The notes below the pieces were generated by a model, which was not told the origin of the DNA, searched no databases, and saw nothing but the letters and a program-made list of their open reading frames with translations. From Ehrlichia ruminantium str. Welgevonden (GTDB lineage: Bacteria > Pseudomonadota > Alphaproteobacteria > Rickettsiales > Anaplasmataceae): 64,000 nt of DNA. The position numbers were made by a program, and so were the translations under genes. Where the stretch lies: contig NC_005295.2 of NCBI RefSeq assembly GCF_000026005.1, forward strand, positions 992,001-1,056,000, in the 5' to 3' direction. Each line of letters opens with the position of its first letter. Position 1 is the first letter of the stretch. This document shows positions 40,410 through 50,031 of the stretch, one piece after another.

Positions 40410-41165
40410 AATCATTATTAACAGAAAATACTATTCAAACTAACAAGTTTTACTAAATTATATACACAACAAAAAACTCATATGCTTTTTTACATAAAAA
40501 ATAGGTCTATAATATTGAAAAGCTTTCATAGTGATTGATATTTATTTAGTAATTTATTTTACAACACTAATATTTGAGCTGCTAAATTTATAAAACTCTT
40601 AACCAATTTATAACATCTTTTCTAAAATTTATATTATCAATCTAACCTAACACATAAAAGACACATTCACCTAAATATATATTTTAACAAAATTTAACCA
40701 AAATATCAGATTATTCAATTATTAAGATTACATAAATACACACAATTTAAGTCTGTGCTTTCTACAAATAACTATATTAACAAGATAAAAAAAATACAAC
40801 TATCTAAAGCATCTATATAATATTAGTCTAACACTATTAGATAATAAATCTCCCACTCAATATATCAAAGAGTTCTTCATAAATGAAAGCTTCACAAATT
40901 ACACAAACATATAACAATACACTTTCAGGTCGCTATACTATAAAAATATTAGTTTACTTAATTATTAGAACTATAGGAATAATACAAATACACACAACTT
41001 TAACCTATAGTCTTCTATAAATAAGAGTATCAAAAGTATATACAATAACAACTATCTGTGCATCATAATATGAGAACTCATGGATACCTTATATCCAATA
41101 ATAAAATTCAGATCAGTACATTTAAACATTTGCTATAAAATAAACATATTAAACATCAAAAATGA
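40410..41165. other. spacer between hemH and zapE
   Basis: About 750 AT-rich bases between convergent genes. I see a weak, diverged direct similarity between roughly 40715-40830 and 40960-41080 (shared ACAAATACACACAA-like and ACAACTATCT motifs), which may be an old tandem duplication. No gene or terminator is evident. Confidence 0.4.
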
Positions 41166-42239
41166 TTACCTAGCAGTATCATAATATGATTTAGATCTCA
41201 TTTCGATTAAACGTGAGATTGTACGTTGAAAATCTATAGGAACATCACACAAATAATACAATGATTGAGGTTCTGCAGCTAAAGAACAAAAAATTCTTGT
41301 CTTACTTTCATATAACTCATCAACTAAAATAGTAAATCTTTTCATTTCATTATGATTATAGAAATTAAAAATAGGCACTCCAGCAATAAATATCACTGAA
41401 AAATTACGAACTATCTCCTGATAGTCAGAAACCCATAAAGGTTGGCCACACAGTTCATGAAAATCAAACCATGCAATCTCACCACATACCTTACTTACTT
41501 TAATATCTCGTCCTAAAACATACAACTTTACAGACTTCACTTCTTTATTATTTACCATCTTAATAAACAGATTTGATAAACTATCATAAGAATGATCACC
41601 TATAAAATATATATCCTCTACTCCTAAATCTTTTACAGTCCGGTAATCTTGTTTTCCAGATAAATGTACAATATGCATTCTATCCATTATTAATGATATA
41701 GCAGGTTCAAAAGATTCCCTTTGTATTCCATCTTGATAAAGATCAATAGGAGCATAATTTGAAGTCATCATTACAACAATTTTCTGCTCAAAAATAATCG
41801 AAAACAGCTTATATAATATCATGGCATCACAAATATCATGTACCTGAATTTCATCTAAAAACAATAAATCCACATTATAGCACATTGTTTTTGCAACTTT
41901 ATAAAGTGGATCTTTTATATAAGATGATCTATATTCGTGTAATAAAGAATGTATTTCCTTCATGAACTGATTAAAATGTTGTCTTTTTTTATTCTCTATA
42001 CCACAAACATTGTAATATAGGTCTGTAACCATGGACTTACCCCTTCCAACTTTACCATGTACATATACACCAACCTTTTTCAACCTCCTTTTTATTGGAA
42101 GAAAAGAACAAACATTTTGTACAGTAAGATAAGGTAAAAATTTTTCTAGTAAATTAACTTGTTGCTCATCATAAGTAATTTTACCACTATCTACCATAGA
42201 ATAATAAGTAGTAAAAACTTCATTTTTTTTTCTATTCAT
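41166..42239 (-). CDS. zapE: AFG1-family ATPase, ZapE-like
   Basis: AFG1/ZapE proteins are P-loop ATPases; ZapE modulates the Z-ring in E. coli, and AFG1 relatives act in protein quality control. The 357-residue protein has Walker A VHGKVGRGKSMV near residue 57, HFNQFMKEIHSLLH, Walker B LLFLDEIQVHDICD near 130, MMTSNYAPIDLYQDGIQRES, and the late conserved FCSLAAEPQSLY. The length is normal. It is transcribed toward hemH and has long spacers on both sides. Confidence 0.9.
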   Translation of the reverse strand: MNRKKNEVFTTYYSMVDSGKITYDEQQVNLLEKFLPYLTVQNVCSFLPIKRRLKKVGVYVHGKVGRGKSMVTDLYYNVCGIENKKRQHFNQFMKEIHSLLHEYRSSYIKDPLYKVAKTMCYNVDLLFLDEIQVHDICDAMILYKLFSIIFEQKIVVMMTSNYAPIDLYQDGIQRESFEPAISLIMDRMHIVHLSGKQDYRTVKDLGVEDIYFIGDHSYDSLSNLFIKMVNNKEVKSVKLYVLGRDIKVSKVCGEIAWFDFHELCGQPLWVSDYQEIVRNFSVIFIAGVPIFNFYNHNEMKRFTILVDELYESKTRIFCSLAAEPQSLYYLCDVPIDFQRTISRLIEMRSKSYYDTAR

Positions 42240-42320
42240 AAAATAAATATTTTTTAAGGCAACTTATTAGACAAACTATTTTTATATTTCCAATATTTTA
42301 TTCTATATTTAGAATAAACA

Positions 42321-42378
42321 AAATCTCAACTTGCAGATTATTTAACAGCAAAATTGAAAGTTATACAAGTTGAGATTT
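42321..42378. repeat. hairpin element, copy 1
   Basis: A 58-bp element with exact 13-bp arms, AAATCTCAACTTG at 42321-42333 and CAAGTTGAGATTT at 42366-42378, around a 32-base loop. A second copy lies at 44666-44725 with nearly the same arms and loop. This copy is about 82 bases upstream of zapE on its transcribed strand. Function unknown. Confidence 0.8.
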
Positions 42379-44665
42379 CTAACAATTGACAGAGAACTTA
42401 TAAGTAATTACACTCTTTTAAAATAATATTGATATAGCCATATCCTACGGTACATTATCCATATTACTTCATCAAACACCTTGCTAAATAAAAGTTACAC
42501 CAATTTAGATTTCAACAGCAAAAAGAAAATTAGCAAATTAATCAATGTTTCCTAAACAATATTACTAATATTCTGCATAATTATTATTCATCAAACACCT
42601 TGCTAAATAAAAGTTACACCAGTTTAGATTTCAATAACAATAAAGAATAATTAGCAAGTTAATCAATGTTTCCTAAACAATATTACTGATATTCTACATC
42701 ATTATTATTCATCAAACACCTTACTAAATAAAAGCTACATCAATTTAGATTTCAACAACAATAAAGAATAATTAGCAAGTTAATTAATGTTTCCCTAAAT
42801 AATATTACTGATATTCTACATCATTATTATTCATCAAACACCTTACTAAATAAAAGTTACATCAATTTAGATTTCAACAACAATAAAGAATAATGAGCAA
42901 GTTAATTAATGTTTCCCTAAACAATATTACTAATATTCTGCATAATTATTATTCATCAAACACCTTACTAAATAAAAGTTACACCAATTTAGATTTCAAC
43001 AACAATAAAGAATAATTAGCAAGTTAATTAATGTTTCCCTAAACAATATTACTAATATTCTGCATAATTATTATTCATCAAACACCTTACTAAATAAAAG
43101 TTACATCAATTTAGATTTCAACAACAATAAAGAATAATTAGCAAGTTAATCAATGTTTCCTAAATAATATTACTGATATTCTACATCATTATTATTCATC
43201 AAACACCTTACTAAATAAAAGTTACATCAATTTAGATTTCAACAATCCATACATAAAGTCAATTATTAGATTCTTTTTAAATAACATTGATATATAGGAC
43301 ATCATAGTACTATTTACAAAACATATTACTTAACAAAAAACATACATTCAAACAATCTATAGAGGGATTAATAAATAATTACACAGTAATAAAATTTTAT
43401 ATCAGGACATTCTAGTTTAGTATTCTCAAATACTTTACCAGAAGTACAACTTAATAAAGTATTTAATAAGCACCAAACTTACATATTTCATAAATATATA
43501 AAAAATATAACACACATAGCATTACTTACACTATCAACATTAACAATAAATAGCTCATAATAAAAATAAATGCTTATATTATTACTTATAAAACTTTCAG
43601 TAATTTGTTCCTTTTAATGGTTAAACATGACAATTTATAGAACAATTCGTCATAAGGTAATCATTTGAACTGTTACCAACTATAACACACTTAGTAAATA
43701 TACATCTAATAACACACCTATCTTTTTTCTATGTTTTCATACATAAATTCCTTATAAAATAATTTTTAAATTTATTGAATTACATCTTATAATCAACTAA
43801 TAGAATTCATAAATAACACATTTAAAAAAAATCTTCTTACATACTTAACTTTAAAATCCTATAAACATGTTATCAGGTAAAAAACTTTCTTCCTTAATAC
43901 CTATAATACTTTTACCTACACCATCGCGTTTATTAATAATGCACCTTTTAACCTTACGTATATTAACCTTAGATAACATATGAATAGGAAAATCTACAAC
44001 ACAAAACTAGCAGCTATAGAACAAAAAAACAAAAGAGATTCTTATGAATATATTATTTTTATACACTATATCTTAACAAACTTACATAATTCTCATAATT
44101 AAGAAATACGCTAAACATTTTAGATAAACTACCTATGCATACATAAATTACTTGAATTGAAATATAATTACTAACATGAAAGTCTAGGATAACAAATGCT
44201 TAATAAAATTACTTTCCATCTATAATATAGACAAATACAAAATTATAATTCTACAACAAAAAAACTAAACATCTCAACTTACTACACACTATGCATGCAA
44301 TAACACAAACCATAATTCAAATAACTATACACTCATTCTAAAAATCAGTTACACTTATTTGAGTATAATATTACTTTTGCATATACAAAAACTACATGAG
44401 AGAAAGTACAAAATAAATAATAACAAAGACCAAAACAATAACACTTAATAAAATCAACATCTGCCCTTACATAGACAAACATAAAATTATAATTCTACCG
44501 TTAAAAAACATGAATATTCTAATTGACACGATAACAAACTTATTATGAATACCAGACTACTATATAAGTTTTCAGAATATTATTAACATATACTATCTTA
44601 TTTACAGATAACATTATTTATAAAATAAACAGGTAACCAATACATGAGAAATATACTCAATAATC
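42379..44665. other. spacer with tandem array, no genes
   Basis: The stretch between the two hairpin elements holds the 121-bp array (42470-43245) and then about 1.4 kb of AT-rich sequence. In the latter I see one diverged pair, about 44195-44265 against 44440-44510, sharing AAAATTATAATTCTAC. No gene, RNA or promoter can be supported. Confidence 0.5.
42470..43245. repeat. 121-bp tandem array, about 6.4 units
   Basis: CATCAAACACCTT begins units at 42470, 42589, 42710, 42832, 42954, 43076 and 43197. The spacings are 119, 121, 122, 122, 122 and 121 bases, and the last unit is partial. Units differ by scattered single changes (for example TTAATTAATG or TTAATCAATG, and CTGCATAATT or CTACATCATT). 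It lies upstream of zapE, not on a gene tail, which sets it apart from the other arrays. Confidence 0.95.
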
Positions 44666-44725
44666 AAATCTCAACTTGCAGATTATTTTAAACAGCAAAA
44701 TTGAAAGTTATACAGGTTGAGATCT
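44666..44725 (-). repeat. hairpin element, copy 2
   Basis: The element repeats copy 1: AAATCTCAACTTG at 44666-44678 and CAGGTTGAGATCT at 44713-44725, with a two-base longer loop. The one A-to-G change in the right arm still pairs as G-T, so the stem is kept. It lies about 28 bases after the stop of the small gene at 44753 on its strand, and could be its 3' hairpin or terminator. Confidence 0.75.
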
Positions 44726-44752
44726 TCTCTACTTGACCTTTTAAGCGTCCAT

Positions 44753-45058
44753 TTATTTACTGTTTGATATAATTCTCTTTGCCTTAGTTTGTACAGTTAC
44801 AGCACTATAACCAGCAAAATGACAAACAGTAACAAAATCTTCTGAGTAATCATTAAACCAATTATTAGCTTTTATTTTCTCAATCTTATTTTCCATCCTT
44901 TTATAATTAGATGTTGAATCAATAATTGCTTGAAGTATTACTGCCTTCCATATTGCTTGGTAAGACATATACTCTTCTGACAGCTCACTATCGTATACAT
45001 AATCTACATCATTATATATACCATGATATTCATAAAGATTTAATGTATCATAATTCAT
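44753..45058 (-). CDS. small conserved-looking protein, unknown
   Basis: The 101-residue protein starts MNYDTLNLYEYHGIYNDVDY, with an acidic tyrosine-rich N-terminus. It continues AIWKAVILQAIIDSTSNYKR and WFNDYSEDFVTVCHFAGYSA, then VTVQTKAKRII. The second half resembles short alphaproteobacterial proteins with a pattern of W, a DF pair, VC and AG before a basic helix. That resemblance is from memory and weak. No membrane or signal segment is seen. A hairpin element follows the stop. Confidence 0.6.
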   Translation of the reverse strand: MNYDTLNLYEYHGIYNDVDYVYDSELSEEYMSYQAIWKAVILQAIIDSTSNYKRMENKIEKIKANNWFNDYSEDFVTVCHFAGYSAVTVQTKAKRIISNSK

Positions 45059-46139
45059 AATTAACCTATAGTATAAAAAATATTGTTATTCAAATCTTAG
45101 GAAAAATAAAAAGCAAGAATTGGATATAGCATTTATGATTGCTATTCTTTAGGAAAAATAATTAACAACTTAAAATAATCTAAAAAATTTTCACTATAAT
45201 TATAAACAGTGATAAAACTTCATTAAGTTATAGTATAACCTAACCTATTGTTTATTTATGACAAATACACAATATACATTACTATCAATCATGAATAATA
45301 GTTATAGAAAAACATTTTCAATTAATTGATAATAGATAAATACATAATAAATATACCTATTTTTATATATAATAAAATAATTATACAACATATATACTAT
45401 CAGGCTGATCATATTTTATGATATAAAAGACAAATTTTTCATATATGCAAGATATCATATATAAATTTAATACCATTCTGTCTTTTTTATGTACATCAAG
45501 AAAGATATTTCTACTATATAAAAACAAAATTTTTAGTTTTTACAGTTGTAGTATATCATAAGTTATACTTGGATTATTCAACATTAAGAAAATTACATAT
45601 ATAACTCATTACTTTTTAATCTTAGTTTTTTAAGTCTTTATAAGATTAAGCAATGCATATACATATATCAATAAATAAAAACATTGCTATGTACTCAATA
45701 TTCCACATCAATATACGTATTAACTTTTCTTATTATTATCAAGATATTATTTATTAATATGTCATATATAAAACATTGAAATACATATACTAAATTTTAC
45801 AACTAAAAACCCAACATCAAAATTAGATGATAATTCTTTTTACACTATAAAAACAATAGTACATATCTACTTCTATATCCAATTAACTATGATTACTTAA
45901 CAAACCAATACACATACTTTGTAAATATCATATATCATTACATACCAATAGCAGGCAAATACCATAGAATTTATCAATTCAATTTTTTATTCATCAGATA
46001 AACCAATATGATATTTTATCCATAATAACATTACATATTATAAATACTAGTTACAACTTTTGTTATCATTATATAAAAACAAATAAATACTCTATACAAA
46101 TTTTCACAACTATAAGAAGATATTTTGCCCACAATTCTT
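45059..46139. other. 1.1 kb spacer, nothing recognised
   Basis: AT-rich sequence between two leftward genes with stops in all frames. I found no array, RNA gene or strong palindrome apart from the terminator hairpin at its right end. Confidence 0.55.
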
Positions 46140-46162
46140 AAAAAAAAGGCCTCCACCTTTTT
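46140..46162 (-). terminator. intrinsic terminator of the SPFH gene
   Basis: Reading leftward, AAAAAGG and CCTTTTT form a 7-bp stem around TGGAGG, followed by more T's to a run of eight. It lies 14 bases after the SPFH gene stop. It has the classical stem and uridine run, though the stem is short. Confidence 0.7.
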
Positions 46163-46175
46163 ATACTATTAAGCA

Positions 46176-47051
46176 TTATTCTATATTAAGAGTAGGCTGA
46201 GCACCTTGCTCTGAAATCAGAGACACTAACAGATTATTTATCAACTTAACTTTTTGTTCATCAGATAAATTAATTTGATATTTTAACTCAAAATGTGTTA
46301 ATATTTCATCCACCATAGTAATAGCATTTCGCACTATGTATCCTCTAGCATTAGTAATAGCTTTTGCTTGTTGTCTTCTTAACATAAGCTGTGCTATTTC
46401 AGAAGAATAAGCTAAATGTGCAATACGAGCATCTTCTATAATAATTCCCACAACATCTAATCTACTTTGTAATATATCACGCAGCTTAGATGATATTTGC
46501 ATAGAATTATTACGCAAAGACTCACTATCATCTTCAGCATCATATGGGTAGCTACCAGCTAACTCCCTGACTGCAGTTTCACTTTGAATATTAATAAACT
46601 CCTGATAATCACCTACATTAAGACACGCTTTTGCAGGACTAACTACTTTCCAGACAATTACAGCAGCTATTTCTATTGGATTTCCATTAAAATCATTCAC
46701 TTTAATTTTACTTGTATTAATATTTCGAACTTTTAATGAGATTGTTCTCATACGCACAAATGGAACAGTCCAGAAAAACCCTGATTGAAATATAGTACCA
46801 ATATAATTCCCAAAAAATTCAACAACCTTAGCTTCATTTGGATTGTTTACAAAAAAACCACTCGGAATAATTACTGTAGAAACCAACGCAATTAAAGACA
46901 TTGGTAACACAACTATAAAATTCCCATAATATATGCCAGAAAATAATAACAAGACATAAATAATCGTAGAAAATATTATTGATAAACCACTAACATATGC
47001 TAGATTTTTATCACTAAATTCTTTAGCATTCACAACAACTCCATAAATCAA
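46176..47051 (-). CDS. SPFH/band 7 membrane protein
   Basis: Band 7 (SPFH) proteins form membrane-associated oligomers that organise proteases or lipid domains. The 291-residue protein has two N-terminal membrane segments (about residues 19-40 and 44-66). The SPFH domain follows (NPNEAKVVEFFGNYIGTIFQ, GFFWTVPF, NGNPIEIAAVIVWKV) with the helix SRLDVVGIIIEDARIAHLAY. The C-terminal helix includes MLRRQQAKAITNARG. It is closest to stomatin-like proteins; no protease partner is adjacent. A terminator follows. Confidence 0.85.
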   Translation of the reverse strand: MIYGVVVNAKEFSDKNLAYVSGLSIIFSTIIYVLLLFSGIYYGNFIVVLPMSLIALVSTVIIPSGFFVNNPNEAKVVEFFGNYIGTIFQSGFFWTVPFVRMRTISLKVRNINTSKIKVNDFNGNPIEIAAVIVWKVVSPAKACLNVGDYQEFINIQSETAVRELAGSYPYDAEDDSESLRNNSMQISSKLRDILQSRLDVVGIIIEDARIAHLAYSSEIAQLMLRRQQAKAITNARGYIVRNAITMVDEILTHFELKYQINLSDEQKVKLINNLLVSLISEQGAQPTLNIE

Positions 47052-48427
47052 CTACCTACTAGAAAACCTCATAGACAAAATAACAAACACCCAATCATAA
47101 ACAACCATTATTTCACTATTAAGATCTTACAATTAATTCAACAATACAAAATTATATAAAAGATAAAATACTTTGTTATTTATATATACTAAAATAAACA
47201 CATAAAATTATATTGTTTAGTAATACACATGATAAAATTAGAATTAAAAAATATTATTATCAAATTGACCAAGTAGTATTAATTGCTACATAGTATAACA
47301 AAAATAACAACAGTACTATAAAATCATTTATTGTTTTACTTATATACTAATCAGTAAATTTATAAATATTTCATCTACTAACATATAACTTGAGTATTTT
47401 AATAAATAATCCACCTATAATTTATATAGTAACAGAATAGATTTACAAAATTAAAAAAGTATTTTCACATTATTTATTTTAACTAAGATATCAACTTTCC
47501 ACAACTAATAAGAGCTATCTATTCAAAATAAACACCACAATTGTTTACTACCACCATGTACATTATTTTGTATTACTATCTAATGATCATATACCTACAA
47601 TAAAATTAATAATATTATTTACTTATAAACAGTACTTCTCACAGTTAACAATGGCTATTATATGAAAAATAGTATTATACACTTAACAGGAAAAAATATC
47701 TTAATAATCCTATTATTCAGTATATTATATAACTATTTAACATATATAGTATTACCATTAAAACTAGCAATATTATATCTTTTACTTAATATAAAAAGTC
47801 ACAACTTACAATTACGAAATCTTACTTTAGAATAGAACTACCAAATACACCTACTTTTGAATCATTAGATATAGAAATAGCAGACTCTATTTTATAATAT
47901 AAAAAAATGACATAATATGCTTAAACTTAACTAATAAATATTACAATACTATTTAGCATATATTACTACTCAATATAACACATATCACTCAGCTAGCAAC
48001 GTTATGATTTTTTACTGATATTAAGCTTTCATATATAAAATAAAAAAAATAGAACTATGCACTTAACAAAGAAATAAGGCATTCAGTATAAATAAAATGT
48101 ACATAATATATTTCACATTATGCAATATCTAAGAATGCAATAACCTACAACCTGACATCAAATATTCAATCAATAACATAAACAATCATATGTACAAGTA
48201 TTACAATAAGTAATTTACTATAACAACTATTAATTTGTAATTGATGTATAAATAAAGTAATAAATAACTATATAGTAGGAATCAGTAATAACATCTATTA
48301 GCAAGTTACCTAATTTTTTGTTACACATATATACAACTACTAACAAATAACAATTTTACTAATAATGTCCTACATACAAACAGTTATAACTAACATTTAC
48401 AGTTTTTAGTAACCCATAATATAAATA
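47052..48427. other. 1.4 kb spacer with one possible decayed ORF
   Basis: AT-rich sequence between the SPFH gene and the ankyrin gene. The only item I can point to is the split frame at 47662-47897, listed separately. No array or RNA gene is seen. Confidence 0.5.
47662..47897 (+). pseudogene. possible frameshifted small membrane protein
   Basis: An ATG frame at 47662-47835 gives 57 residues, MKNSIIHLTGKNILIILLFS and a hydrophobic stretch, and then stops. One base over, a second frame runs to 47897 and ends ELPNTPTFESLDIEIADSIL, which looks more like coding sequence than spacer. Joining them needs one extra A in the five-A run in AATATAAAAAGTC, which would give about 78 residues. No ribosome-binding site is visible. 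It may be a decayed gene or chance. Confidence 0.25.
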
Positions 48428-48805
48428 CTAACGCTGCATTGTCATAATAGCACGTGCTATATCATACCTGCTATTTTTCATAGCTATACTGATAGGAGTA
48501 TCATTATTATAGTTGGCAACATTAGAATCAACACCTACTGATAGAAGAAATCTTACTATATCTAACTTTCCATATCTTACAGCATAAGTTAACAAAGTAT
48601 CACCAAGTCCTACAGTACGTATTTGAGATGATACAACAGGCAAACCAATATCTAGTTCTTCAAGCTTATTAAGCAAAATACGTAAACCAGAAACATTATT
48701 AGTTATTATACAGTAAAAAAGTTGAGTACTATAATCTTTCACAGTATACAATTTTGGTAAATGATTATTCATTTCATCATATTCACCTTTTTCAATCTCT
48801 GGCAT
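48428..48805 (-). CDS. ankyrin-repeat part of a split secreted protein
   Basis: The 125-residue frame has one clear and one partial ankyrin repeat: GLGDTLLTYAVRYGKLDIVR with FLLSVGVDSNVANYNNDTP near residues 66-105. An earlier helix pair lies around LFYCIITNNVSGLRILLNKL. Ankyrin proteins are common effectors in Ehrlichia. The same frame stays open upstream without a stop and reads GESVNEVQTANFSYKWPFAR back to a run of nine A's that ends the preceding secreted frame. AGGA lies five bases before the ATG at 48805, so separate translation is also possible. Confidence 0.65.
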   Translation of the reverse strand: MPEIEKGEYDEMNNHLPKLYTVKDYSTQLFYCIITNNVSGLRILLNKLEELDIGLPVVSSQIRTVGLGDTLLTYAVRYGKLDIVRFLLSVGVDSNVANYNNDTPISIAMKNSRYDIARAIMTMQR

Positions 48806-48858
48806 AGGATTCCTAGCAAATGGCCACTTATATGAAAAATTTGCTGTTTGTACCTCAT

Positions 48859-49263
48859 TTACTGATTCACCATTAGTTTTTTTTTATCATCAACTTTTTC
48901 TGTATTATCTTTCTTTTTTGGATGTTTCTTATCTTGTTCTTTCTTTACACTATCACTTGCATTAGTATTCTCAGATTTAAGTATACTCTCATCATATTTT
49001 TCATTATCTTCAATATCTTCTTCATCTTGCAAATCTTCTCCTGTAATATCATCACTTAGCTCATCAGAATCATCATCTTGTTCTAAATAATCTTCATCAT
49101 CAACTTCATCATCATACGAGTTATCATTCTGAGGAAATACATGATCCTTTGTATCCTGATCTCTCATATCAAAAGAATTATCATCAGGATGCAAAGCATA
49201 TGCAATACCAGATGTAGCATTAACAAAACTTACTAACACCATCATTAAAAACAATTTTTTCAT
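48859..49263 (-). CDS. secreted acidic protein, 5' part of the split ankyrin gene
   Basis: The 134-residue frame begins with a signal peptide (MKKLFLMMVLVSFVNATSGI, cleavage likely after AYA). A strongly acidic low-complexity region follows, rich in D, E and S, then a lysine-rich stretch KKHPKKKDNTEKVDDKKK. It ends in LMVNQ just past an A9 run at 48877-48885. One extra A would fuse it in frame to the ankyrin part, giving about 278 residues. The signal peptide resembles that of the gene at 49693-49938. Confidence 0.7.
   Translation of the reverse strand: MKKLFLMMVLVSFVNATSGIAYALHPDDNSFDMRDQDTKDHVFPQNDNSYDDEVDDEDYLEQDDDSDELSDDITGEDLQDEEDIEDNEKYDESILKSENTNASDSVKKEQDKKHPKKKDNTEKVDDKKKLMVNQ
48877..48885 (-). 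other. A9 homopolymer at the frame break
   Basis: On the coding strand nine A's follow GATGAT and precede CTAATGG. With nine A's the frame ends at 48859; with ten (or seven) it continues through GESVNEVQ into the ankyrin repeats. Such tracts are prone to slippage in replication and to sequencing error. Confidence 0.85.
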
Positions 49264-49692
49264 AAAAAAGTACCCACCAAATTACCTGTTGTGACAGAAT
49301 ATACTATTATAAATATAATTTTTCATTAACATGAATAAATTTAAAAATATTAGTAATTATATACTATATAAAGAATATTGCAACTGAACTTCTTTATTCT
49401 TTTACATAAATACTAGAATCACTAATAAAGAAAAAATACTAGGTATGAGCAAATAGAGTACTTTACCTACTTAATAATACATAACTTAAGACAATATTTT
49501 ACATAAGATTACGAAATATAATTAAACATCAAAAACAGAAATATATTTTTAATAATGAGTGATAAATAAAATAGGATAATTAAGAAATAACATTAGTACT
49601 ACCAAATTAACTTTTACAACTATGTAAAAGTTAGGATCATACCATATACTCACCATTCATCCTTAAGCACGCATATAACAAAACTCATACTT
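49264..49692. other. spacer between the two small secreted-protein genes
   Basis: About 430 AT-rich bases. I found no further coding frame continuing either neighbour, and no array or RNA gene. Confidence 0.5.
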
Positions 49693-49938
49693 TTAAAAAA
49701 CACCACTTACATACTTTTTATTATCAAAACCTTCTCCAGTAACTTGAAGACCAGTAGTACTTCCATAACCTTCTTCTTCATTTTGATTACTTTCAACGTT
49801 GTCATGATCATAATCATCCTGCATTACATTTTCAGCATTACTGTTTTGTTTATTATTCCTAGAATGTACATCACATGCAATACCAACTTTAACACTAATA
49901 AAGCTAACTAACACTATAAATAAAAATAACTTTTTCAT
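49693..49938 (-). CDS. small secreted protein, paralogue of the neighbour
   Basis: The 81-residue protein starts MKKLFLFIVLVSFISVKVGI with a signal peptide ending near AC. It continues with an acidic, asparagine-rich tail (QDDYDHDNVESNQNEEEGYG) and ends TGEGFDNKKYVSGVF. Its signal peptide closely matches that of 48859-49263, and both tails have a TGE motif, so the two are likely duplicates. The ATG at 49938 has GAGG five bases upstream; a longer start at 49965 is less likely. The cysteine at the signal end is not in a clear lipobox. Confidence 0.65.
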   Translation of the reverse strand: MKKLFLFIVLVSFISVKVGIACDVHSRNNKQNSNAENVMQDDYDHDNVESNQNEEEGYGSTTGLQVTGEGFDNKKYVSGVF

Positions 49939-50031
49939 AAAAACCTCATCATTTAATAAAAACAAACTACAATAAAGTATGAGTTTTGATTAATATTATA
50001 GATTTTAGGACACTACTAATTATACACTATA

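Noticed and set aside
42470-43245. CRISPR array
   Set aside because: Units of 121 bp repeat throughout without unique spacers, so it is a plain tandem repeat and no cas genes are nearby.
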